Source of the DNA: Mucilaginibacter robiniae
Lineage (GTDB): Bacteria > Bacteroidota > Bacteroidia > Sphingobacteriales > Sphingobacteriaceae
Assembly (NCBI RefSeq): GCF_012849215.1
Contig: NZ_CP051682.1
Span: 4,712,001 to 4,776,000 of the forward strand
DNA length: 64,000 bases
Direction: 5' to 3'
Shown here: piece after piece, positions 53,931 through 60,893 of the stretch
Position numbering within the stretch: the first letter of the stretch is position 1
How the letters are laid out: each line of letters opens with the position of its first letter
Translations under genes and position numbers: made by a program
The notes under the pieces: generated by a model
Databases searched by the model: none
What the model saw: the letters and a program-made list of their open reading frames with translations, nothing else
What the model was told of the DNA's origin: nothing

Positions 53931-55211
53931 ATGAATCAGAATTCAATTCAACCGAAAACTGAGCCTCGCGTGTTGTTTGTAGATATGGACAGCTTTTTTG
54001 CCCGTTGCGAACAGCAGGTAAATTACTGGCTACGTAACCGGCCGGTGGGGGTTTGTGTATATACGGGTCAGTTTGGCTGTGTCATCTCTTTATCGAAAGA
54101 AGCCAAGCAACGCGGACTTAAAGCGGGTATGCGCCTGAATGAAGCCATGCGGCTTTGCCCGGATTTGATTCCCATAGAAAGCAACCCCGCCCGTTACCGT
54201 GAATTTCACAAAAAAATTATTCACGTACTCAAAAACTATTGCCAGGATGTAGTGCCCAAAAGTATCGACGAGGCCATCATCAATTTAACCAATTACGAAC
54301 ACGTGTACCATAACCCGGTAGAAGTTGCCGGGAAAATTAAGCAGGATATTCTGGCGCAGGTAGGTGATTGGCTGACCTGCTCGGTAGGTATTGCCCCTAA
54401 CGCGTTCCTGGCCAAGCTGGCTTCCGACTTGGGTAAGAATACCGGAGGCTTACTGATGATTACGCCGGCTAACATTGACCAGATTTTACAACCGCTCAAA
54501 TTAGGTGATTTGCCAGGTATTGGCTCCAACATGGCCTATCGGCTGGAACGCTCTGGTGTTCGCACCCCCTTGGAAATGCGCTATGCCACGCCGCAACACT
54601 TAAAAGCTATTTTCAAAAGCATTGAGGGCATCTACTGGCACTATCGACTCAATTTTATTGAAACCAACATTGTATCGCATGATTACCGGGGTATGCAGGC
54701 CCAGCGGCAAATTGACAGCCACAAGCGCCAGAGCATGGCCTATATTGATCAACTGTTCATGACCTTGTGCCTTACACTGGAAAAGCGCATGGTACGGCAC
54801 AAATTTTATTGCAAGGCTATTGGTTTTACGGCCAGATACGAGGACGATACCCGTTGGGATGATGCCTTTACCGTAACCACTCCGGTGCAGGATGCCGTAA
54901 GCCTCATGCGCATGATTCGGCTGCGTATGGAAAAGTTTGAACAGCTTACCCGCTCTGCTCCCATCCTGAACACGCAAATTAGCAGTATGCGTGTGGCCGT
55001 CACTAACTTTGTGGATAACGGCGATATGCTATACAACCTATTTGAAGACTTAGACCGTCGCCAAACAGCGCTCAAAACCATGCACGAAATTAAAGACAAG
55101 TTCGGTGCCGACAAGCTGGTGCGCGCCATGGAAATGAACGATACCCAAGTCGTGAAAGATGTAATCGGCTTTGGCTCGGTTAAGGATTTGAGTGAGTTGG
55201 ATTATATGTGA
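53931..55211 (+). CDS. dinB: Y-family DNA polymerase (DinB/UmuC type)
   Basis: A 426-residue translesion polymerase. Palm motifs are DMDSFFARCEQ (catalytic Asp, about 18-28) and PKSIDEAIINL (SIDE motif with Asp-Glu, about 112); CSVGIAPNAFLAKLASDLGK and LGDLPGIGSNMAYRLE (helix-hairpin-helix) belong to the palm and thumb, and the C-terminal little-finger domain follows. By eye its codon use is GC-richer than the neighbouring AT-rich genes on both sides. It is preceded by the inverted-repeat array and may answer to the LexA-like XRE/S24 regulator; that link is inference. Pol IV and UmuC-type naming is uncertain. Confidence 0.88.
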   Translation: MNQNSIQPKTEPRVLFVDMDSFFARCEQQVNYWLRNRPVGVCVYTGQFGCVISLSKEAKQRGLKAGMRLNEAMRLCPDLIPIESNPARYREFHKKIIHVLKNYCQDVVPKSIDEAIINLTNYEHVYHNPVEVAGKIKQDILAQVGDWLTCSVGIAPNAFLAKLASDLGKNTGGLLMITPANIDQILQPLKLGDLPGIGSNMAYRLERSGVRTPLEMRYATPQHLKAIFKSIEGIYWHYRLNFIETNIVSHDYRGMQAQRQIDSHKRQSMAYIDQLFMTLCLTLEKRMVRHKFYCKAIGFTARYEDDTRWDDAFTVTTPVQDAVSLMRMIRLRMEKFEQLTRSAPILNTQISSMRVAVTNFVDNGDMLYNLFEDLDRRQTALKTMHEIKDKFGADKLVRAMEMNDTQVVKDVIGFGSVKDLSELDYM

Positions 55212-55404
55212 GAGAAAAATATCTTGGATTTAAGCTTAAGACGCTGAATAATTTAAATGTCCTTGCAGACCAATACAGACATGCAAGATTACCAATTTAT
55301 ATATTGTTATTTTCACACAATTGAATGGTACGTTTATACGCGTTGTATGTAAATACAATAAAAGTTATTTCAACACATTGGTATATAAAAGGCATTTGCA
55401 TTAA

Positions 55405-55938
55405 TTATGCTGGATTATTATTATTTCTCCTTGCCAAAATAAAATAATAGTTGGTTACATTCCTGAGAGTTAAAAAAAGAACATGCATAGCAAATAGCAG
55501 ATTGATACTATTAAGAATGTTTATGTTAACCAAATTGCTGACATGTTTATATATTATTGGAAGTAGAAGGTTTACAATCACTATAAACACTTCCATAATC
55601 ACTGAATACACGTATGTAATTAACAACAAGTCGAACAAGGATATTGGCCTTGTACCTCGTATGTAAGTTGTAATTATTGTCTTTATTTCTTCGACGTTTG
55701 GTGTACTTGAAGTTACTAGTAATGTTATAACAGCAATTGAAAAGCCAATCAAAACACCAACAAGGCTAATTAAAGAATTGCAATTAACAACAGCATCTGT
55801 TTGTATTTCTTTGTTACCAAAATTTAACCCAAATGTGAGTCCACAAAGCAGTGTTGGTAAAATCCAATCTAGTATAAAATCTTTTCTTTTGATTATTTTG
55901 AAATAATCAAATATCAACAGTATAAATTCGATATTCAT
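55405..55938 (-). CDS. Small four-helix membrane protein of unknown function
   Basis: A 177-residue protein with about four transmembrane helices (roughly 26-40, 54-77, 103-125, 138-160) and a short basic tail. The second helix, LISLVGVLIGFSIAVITLLVTSS, is typical of small membrane proteins found in accessory two-gene modules. I do not recognise a family with confidence. It starts 1 nt after the stop of the 288-residue gene, so the two are co-translated. It is AT-rich, and nothing is seen between 55212 and 55404. Confidence 0.7.
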   Translation of the reverse strand: MNIEFILLIFDYFKIIKRKDFILDWILPTLLCGLTFGLNFGNKEIQTDAVVNCNSLISLVGVLIGFSIAVITLLVTSSTPNVEEIKTIITTYIRGTRPISLFDLLLITYVYSVIMEVFIVIVNLLLPIIYKHVSNLVNINILNSINLLFAMHVLFLTLRNVTNYYFILARRNNNNPA

Positions 55939-55939
55939 A

Positions 55940-56806
55940 CTAAACAGCTAATGCAATAGCCTCCATTTGTTCAAAGATGGAGTCAGACATAACCTCACCT
56001 GTTTGCTGATGCAATTCAACATCTACAAACTCGGCTTTTGCAATTATTTCGGAATCTAGCATAACATTGTTGTTATTATCATTTTTCCCTCTAACCCTCA
56101 CTTTTGAAATAGCAGAAGCTCCACTATTTAACTTGTTGAAGATGTCTGTCAAAGCATTTGATATGGAAAAGTTTCGTTCGGCTGAAATAATTATTTTAAT
56201 ATTGTGTTTAACTGAATCAATGCGGTCGGAATAGTCTAAAGCAGCTGAACCCAAAATTCTTTTATCAACAATTATTTCACCTTCAATTACTCTATTCAGA
56301 TCTCCCATTTCCTGTAAAAAATTTTCCTTAACTATAATTTCGTATTCAAAGCTATATGTTCTATTATCACCTGCATGTGCATGGTACTGAGTAGCATAAT
56401 TATTTAAATAGTTAACAATTTGCTGAATCTTTAACGTTGTATTTCCACTTTCTAGATATAGATAGACGCCTGCAGGAGTATATTTTATAATACAATGGGT
56501 CATCACACGTTCCCCTTCGCTTATGAGCTTAGGATTATCCCTTTCTGTTCCGGCGTTTCTATCCATTAATGGTGCGCGTGTTCTATGATTTGCTGATTTA
56601 AAGATTATCTTATGTAAACCTCTATTCTCATCAGAGAAGTCTAACCTACAAAATTTTGTATCTGCATAATCATACTGCCGAGCGACCTCTGAAAGCCCTA
56701 TAACATATTCTATTACCTCTCTGACATTTTGGGCTGGTTCAGAATTTCCACCAGCTCTTACGTAGTTCTTTTTTATTAAAGTGTAGAAAAGTACTTTTTT
56801 GCTCAT
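55940..56806 (-). CDS. Soluble protein of unknown function, partner of a membrane protein
   Basis: A 288-residue cytosolic-looking protein of no family I recognise. It has mixed alpha/beta content (KVLFYTLIKKNYV, HCIIKYTPAGVYLYLES, SFEYEIIVKENFL, NIKIIISAERNF) and an acidic C-terminus, without signal peptide or obvious catalytic motif. Its gene lies immediately upstream of, and is coupled to, a four-helix membrane protein gene, and just downstream of the IS110-family element, whose insertion split a hairpin in its upstream region about 180 bp from the ATG. AT-rich composition and the mobile neighbour suggest an acquired module; a defence or toxin-like role is possible but unproven. Confidence 0.7.
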   Translation of the reverse strand: MSKKVLFYTLIKKNYVRAGGNSEPAQNVREVIEYVIGLSEVARQYDYADTKFCRLDFSDENRGLHKIIFKSANHRTRAPLMDRNAGTERDNPKLISEGERVMTHCIIKYTPAGVYLYLESGNTTLKIQQIVNYLNNYATQYHAHAGDNRTYSFEYEIIVKENFLQEMGDLNRVIEGEIIVDKRILGSAALDYSDRIDSVKHNIKIIISAERNFSISNALTDIFNKLNSGASAISKVRVRGKNDNNNNVMLDSEIIAKAEFVDVELHQQTGEVMSDSIFEQMEAIALAV

Positions 56807-56977
56807 AATAAAGATTTTGGTTTTTTATAAATATAGTCATCACAGCGATAATTCACAATTATGCCCACGTGAAAATATTTTTTTAATGCCAAGTAGATAT
56901 AAAACAATCTACAGTTTGAGTGTACTTATTAAAATATCTTAATTGTGTCGCTTAACATTATTATACTAAACATGCTC

Positions 56978-56992
56978 CCGCAAGCGTCATAC
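56978..56992 (-). other. Right half of the IS110-element target site
   Basis: On the minus strand this reads GTATG-ACGCTTGCGG. The first five bases repeat those at the left end (58235-58231). The bases ATGACGCTT-G-CG are complementary to the 3' target-guide segment of the predicted bridge RNA (58136-58147), with one G-U pair. Confidence 0.65.
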
Positions 56993-57012
56993 TGTGTAAA
57001 TAAACAAGTCCC

Positions 57013-58014
57013 TCAGGCACATTTTTCTAAATAATCCTGTCCTGTTTTCCACAGGGAATAAGTGAGTAGTAGTAGTTTTCGCTGTACGGCTATTACGCCT
57101 TGTTTTTTAGCCTTTTGCCGTTCATTGAGTTGTGCATAAAACAGTTTCATGGCAGGGTTGGTCCGGCAGGCGCTCAGGGCTGGCATGTACAGTGCTTTTC
57201 TCAGATGCGCGTTCCCTTTCTTGGTGATGCACCCTTTGGTCATTTTCTCTCCTGACTGGTTTATCTGCACGTCAAGCCCTGAATAACCGACCAATTGTTT
57301 TTGATTGAGGATGATATTAAAGCCATCTGTTTCTGCCAGAATGGTTGCCACAGATAAGAAGGAAAGCCCTTTTACTTTGGTTATTTTATTGATTCTGGCA
57401 GCGACCGGCTGGCTTTGTTTGACTAATGCTTTCCTATCCGTTTGTGCATCCCTGATCTGCCTGGTCAGATAAAGAATGTGCTCTTTGAGCCGGGCAATGG
57501 TTTTTTCCGCTTTGACAAAAGCAGTCTGGTAAGCATGCAGCTGGTTTTTAAGTTTACTTCGCTGCAATACCAATGCCTCGCGTTCCCTAGTCAATACTTT
57601 TAATGTGGCAAATAAGCTTTCAGGTGGCTGCCAGGGGCTTAGCTTTCTTTCCAGCCCCATCTGGCAAAGCAATTTCGCATCTATTACATCCGACTTTGCG
57701 CGGATATTAATGCTTTTACTGAACGATTTAGCTTTGTTGGGCAGCAGAATAACCACGCAAAACTGCTGAGCTGCAAGGGCGTAAGCCAGTTGCTGATGAT
57801 AAACCCCGGTGGCCTCCATTACAAAGCAAACCGGTATGCGCAGGTCAGTTTTGCTTACCATGTCTTTAATGAACTTGTTTATCCCTTTTTTGTCATTAGC
57901 ATACACCTGTTCATAAACGTTTTTCGTTTCAAGCTGCTCATCAATTACACCTAGGCATACCTTGAAATCACTTTTTGAAACATCAATACCAATAGATTGC
58001 TTTAAGATTTTCAT
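57013..58014 (-). CDS. IS110-family transposase (DEDD recombinase)
   Basis: A 333-residue RNA-guided-type DNA recombinase. The N-terminal RuvC-like DEDD domain shows IGIDVSKSDFKVCL (first Asp), FVMEATGVYHQQLAYAL (Glu), and RAKSDVIDAKLLCQMG (two Asp). A coiled-coil middle (about 150-210) leads to the C-terminal Transposase_20 domain with ITKVKGLSFLSVATILAETDG, LVGYSGLDVQINQSGEK and the likely nucleophile Ser in PALSACRTNP. All key residues are present and the frame is intact, so the element may be active. Confidence 0.96.
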   Translation of the reverse strand: MKILKQSIGIDVSKSDFKVCLGVIDEQLETKNVYEQVYANDKKGINKFIKDMVSKTDLRIPVCFVMEATGVYHQQLAYALAAQQFCVVILLPNKAKSFSKSINIRAKSDVIDAKLLCQMGLERKLSPWQPPESLFATLKVLTREREALVLQRSKLKNQLHAYQTAFVKAEKTIARLKEHILYLTRQIRDAQTDRKALVKQSQPVAARINKITKVKGLSFLSVATILAETDGFNIILNQKQLVGYSGLDVQINQSGEKMTKGCITKKGNAHLRKALYMPALSACRTNPAMKLFYAQLNERQKAKKQGVIAVQRKLLLLTYSLWKTGQDYLEKCA

Positions 58015-58200
58015 AAGTTTGTGTTGAGATAAAAGTTGTTGGAAAATCTTTATTCCCTGTGACGTAATTATACGGGATGCCCTGTGGGCTCCCTAAATAC
58101 TGTTCGGGTTATAAAGAAGGAGAGGAAAGAATATAATGACGCTTACGATATCCTTCTACAGAGGTATCTCTCGCTTGAACTTTCTTTTCTCTCTCCAACA
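58015..58200 (-). ncRNA. Predicted IS110 bridge RNA
   Basis: In IS110 elements the 5' non-coding end encodes a bridge RNA that pairs with target and donor DNA. Here (minus strand) a first stem GGAGAG...AAAGAA / TTCTTT...CTCTCC (58196-58181 with 58132-58119) encloses CAAGCGAGA (58177-58169), identical to the left flank at 58245-58237, and CGTAAGCGTCAT (58147-58136), complementary to the right flank. A second part holds ACAGTAT (58103-58097), identical to the element's right end, a strong hairpin GGG-GCCC/GGGC-CCC (58093-58074) and TTTTCCAACA (58046-58037), complementary in 9 of 10 positions to the element's left end. These fit LTG, RTG, LDG and RDG. Exact RNA ends are unknown. I see nothing definite in 58236-58350. 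Confidence 0.72.
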
Positions 58201-58230
58201 AAATTAACAGGTAATTAATCTCTTTTCAAA

Positions 58231-58248
58231 CATACGTCTCGCTTGTGG
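58231..58248 (-). other. Left half of the IS110-element target site
   Basis: On the minus strand this reads CCACAAGCGAGAC-GTATG. CAAGCGAGA recurs in the predicted bridge RNA (58177-58169), as expected of a left target guide, and GTATG recurs at the other end of the element. Confidence 0.65.
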
Positions 58249-58350
58249 TTATCAACTAGTAACCTCATCTTCACAACACCTTTAAAAAAAATAATTTTCT
58301 TCACTATACTTGCTTCCATTTTACCTGATTAGCTATTACTCTACAATATT

Positions 58351-59505
58351 TTGGAAACAAAAAAGAAAACTTATTTTGAAAATTTAGATGGCTTAAGAAC
58401 TACTGCTTTTTTGTTGGTTTTTTTACAGCATTCTCTACTGGCCTGGACGAGCAGATTAAAGCCTGCTGAAAGACCATCTAATATATTCTTTAGCTTTATA
58501 TCCGGTTCAGGCGGACTTGGCGTATCTGTCTTTTTTGTATTAAGCGGCTTTCTAATCACCTATTTACTGTTGCATGAAAAAGAATTGAAAGGCAGAATCA
58601 ATGTACCGTTTTTTTACATGCGAAGAGTACTACGTATCTGGCCTCTTTATTATGTGGTAATCTTGTTCGCTATTTACCTATATCCTTATTTAAAAGCTAA
58701 ATTAGGTAACCCATCTCCTGCTGTTGGTTCTGCTGTAAGCCATCCTTTTTATTATTTTGCCTTTTTAGCCAATTTTGATGTACTTAATGTTTTTAAACAC
58801 AAAGAAGGGCTAGATGCACAGCAGGCAGTAACCTGGTCTGTTGCAGTTGAAGAGCAATTCTACCTGATATGGCCTTTGTTGTTTTACTTCACTCCACGAA
58901 AATTTTATAAGTTTATCTGTATAGCCGCTATACTCCTATGTCAGGTATTTAGAATTATTCATAAAGATGATGATATCACTTTATATTATCATTCCCTAAG
59001 CGTGATTGCTGACTTAGCTCTTGGTGGCCTCTGCGGCTATTATGCTTATTATAGCAGCCAATTTAAATTGTTTTTTCAACAGCTGAACAAGCCATCCATC
59101 ATCTTGATTTACCTTTTAGGATGCTTATGGATTGTATACGCAAATAACTTGTTCAAGTCGCCCTTATTTGACGCTTGCGGTAGATTGGTAAACACCTTAT
59201 TTTATGCGTTCGTTATACTTGAGCAAAACTATAGTACAAATTCATTTTTTAAGTTCTCTAACAATAAGGTATTTTCTTTTTTAGGTAAATACACGTATGG
59301 GCTTTACCTCATGCATCCCATAGCTATTCGTTTTACTGAAATTATCCTTAACAAAGGTTTAAAAATATCTATTTACGGTGGTTCCGTGTATTATTCAGAG
59401 CAAACAATAGTAAGTCTATTCCTTGCTATAGTAATGAGTTATCTGTCATACGAGTTTTTTGAACAACGTTTTTTAAGGCTAAAGCACAAGTATTCTTTAT
59501 CATAA
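58351..59505 (+). CDS. Acyltransferase family 3 membrane protein (OafA/YrhL-like)
   Basis: A 384-residue integral membrane acyltransferase with about ten helices. FENLDGLRTTAFLLVFLQHSLL (His near the first helix), GSGGLGVSVFFVLSGFLITYLLLHE, FYMRRVLRIWPLYYVV and TWSVAVEEQFYLIWPLL (Glu-Glu-Gln) are the family's signature motifs. These enzymes O-acetylate surface polysaccharides or lipids. The start is a TTG at 58351, since no ATG or GTG precedes the first motif in frame. No glycan cluster adjoins, so the acceptor is unknown. Monocistronic. Confidence 0.9.
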   Translation: METKKKTYFENLDGLRTTAFLLVFLQHSLLAWTSRLKPAERPSNIFFSFISGSGGLGVSVFFVLSGFLITYLLLHEKELKGRINVPFFYMRRVLRIWPLYYVVILFAIYLYPYLKAKLGNPSPAVGSAVSHPFYYFAFLANFDVLNVFKHKEGLDAQQAVTWSVAVEEQFYLIWPLLFYFTPRKFYKFICIAAILLCQVFRIIHKDDDITLYYHSLSVIADLALGGLCGYYAYYSSQFKLFFQQLNKPSIILIYLLGCLWIVYANNLFKSPLFDACGRLVNTLFYAFVILEQNYSTNSFFKFSNNKVFSFLGKYTYGLYLMHPIAIRFTEIILNKGLKISIYGGSVYYSEQTIVSLFLAIVMSYLSYEFFEQRFLRLKHKYSLS

Positions 59506-59567
59506 TGTAAGTTGATGATATAAGAGCAGGTAAACTTTAACTTAGGAACAAATGTCGAGGCAATTTA

Positions 59568-59879
59568 TTAGCCTTTTAAATGTAAAAGCCGCTTCATTAA
59601 ATAATGTGGATGGCTATTAGTTGTACCACCATACTCTTTGTGATACACATGAACGATCTCCCAACCTAATGATGACATATAGTTTAATGCATCAATCATG
59701 TTGTAAAACTCAACCACTTTTAAAGTCTTCTGCATGATCGCATCATCATACGCGTTTACTGTAAGCTGTTCCTGACCCAGGTCTAGTTCAAAGCCCACTT
59801 TGCTGCTTAAAATTTTACCACTTACTTTAAGCATACAATACTGCACGGTTGGAAAGTCTGCTTTGCTATCTTCATTCAT
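59568..59879 (-). CDS. Small protein of unknown function (103 aa)
   Basis: Not a family I can name. It is a compact soluble alpha/beta protein with VEFYNMIDALNYMSSLGWEIVHVYHKEY, an arrangement (helix, then a Gly-Trp-Glu strand) seen in DUF4177-like small proteins, and a C-terminal HYLMKRLL. It starts 57 bp downstream of the fructosamine kinase-like gene on the same strand and could be co-transcribed with it. Confidence 0.7.
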   Translation of the reverse strand: MNEDSKADFPTVQYCMLKVSGKILSSKVGFELDLGQEQLTVNAYDDAIMQKTLKVVEFYNMIDALNYMSSLGWEIVHVYHKEYGGTTNSHPHYLMKRLLHLKG

Positions 59880-59936
59880 ATTGAATAACGTTTAAAAAAC
59901 GGCAATATAGAAATAAAGTTAAAGTCGTTGTATTCG

Positions 59937-60821
59937 TTAAACATACTTCTTTAAACAATCCTTTACCCTGCTTAAATATCCTAATCCGAATAAATTCAAA
60001 TGCAACAGCAACGGGTACAAGTTCCACAAATGGCTGCGTTGCTCCCAGTCTTGAGCCAGCGGAAACGTATTCTGGTATCCTTCATAAAACTCCCGGCTAT
60101 AGCCACCAAATAAGGTCGTCATGGCTAAATCAAACTCACGGTGGCCGTAGCTTACTGCCGGGTCAATCAGGTAAGGCTTGCCATCGGCACCAATTAAATA
60201 ATTGCCGCCCCATAAATCACCATGAATCAGCGCAGGTACTTCTTCCTCAAACCAATCTCCTAAATGTAAGTAAAGCTGTTCAAATTGGTTAGCTTCCGCA
60301 TTTTGCAGTAAACGTTTATTCAAAGCTCTTTGCACCATCGGTTGTAAACGCTCCTCTATAAAAAAGCTTCTCCAAGTGTCATGCTTGCGGTTACTTTGCG
60401 GTAACGAACCCATGTAATTGTCTTGGTGAAAGCCAAACTGCCCGGCCGTATGCCGGTGCATGGCGGCTAGTTGCTCTCCCAGCTTGCGGGAAGTAGCTGG
60501 CGTGGCGTGTGTAGCATCAATCCATTCCAAAATTAAATAGCTATCCTGTTCAAAATCACTTTGTAATACCACCTCAGGTACAGCAATGGTTTGGGTAGAT
60601 TGGATAGCATTTAGCCCTTCACTTTCACAAGCAAACATACCTGGGTAAGCTTGTTTACTGTTCAGTTTCATCATGTATTTACCTGTATTGGTGTGTAGGC
60701 AATACGCTTCGTTAATATCGCCACCACTAATGGGGCTAACTGATGTGAGTTGAACAGGGCGCTGGTGTATAGCCGATAATTGCTCTGCTAAATGCGTAGT
60801 GAAGTGCCGGGAAATAGCCAT
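59937..60821 (-). CDS. Fructosamine kinase family protein
   Basis: A 294-residue protein of the fructosamine/ketosamine-3-kinase family (protein kinase-like fold). The N-terminal SVSPISGGDINEAYCLHT, the ATP-site YMMKLNSK (Lys), YLILEWID, the catalytic loop ALIHGDLWGGNYL (Asp and Asn) and the metal-binding LIDPAVSYGHREFDLAM are all present. It would phosphorylate ketosamines on glycated proteins or small molecules and so initiate deglycation. It is divergent from lepA. Confidence 0.92.
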   Translation of the reverse strand: MAISRHFTTHLAEQLSAIHQRPVQLTSVSPISGGDINEAYCLHTNTGKYMMKLNSKQAYPGMFACESEGLNAIQSTQTIAVPEVVLQSDFEQDSYLILEWIDATHATPATSRKLGEQLAAMHRHTAGQFGFHQDNYMGSLPQSNRKHDTWRSFFIEERLQPMVQRALNKRLLQNAEANQFEQLYLHLGDWFEEEVPALIHGDLWGGNYLIGADGKPYLIDPAVSYGHREFDLAMTTLFGGYSREFYEGYQNTFPLAQDWEQRSHLWNLYPLLLHLNLFGLGYLSRVKDCLKKYV

Positions 60822-60876
60822 TCCATCAAATTACCTAATTCATGGTCGGCATAGCAAATTTATTCGGGTAAAAAGC

Positions 60877-60884
60877 TATTTTTG
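60877..60884 (+). promoter_or_regulatory. -7 box in front of lepA
   Basis: TATTTTTG, ending 9 nt before the ATG at 60894. It also supports that ATG over the in-frame TTG at 60882, which lies inside the box. Confidence 0.4.
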
Positions 60885-60893
60885 TGCAGTAAA

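Larger units (their letters stand above)
56988..58235 (-). mobile_element. IS110-family insertion sequence
   Basis: A complete IS110-type element of about 1.24 kb in minus orientation: a 221-nt 5' non-coding end (58015-58235), the DEDD transposase gene (57013-58014), and a 20-25-nt 3' end. Both ends carry the direct repeat GTATG (58235-58231 and 56992-56988), within which recombination must have occurred; the coordinates include both copies. There are no terminal inverted repeats, as expected of the family. Removing the element and one GTATG rejoins a hairpin with arms CCGCAAGCG (56978-56986) and CGCTTGTGG (58240-58248). The boundaries are deduced from the bridge-RNA guide matches. Confidence 0.78.
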
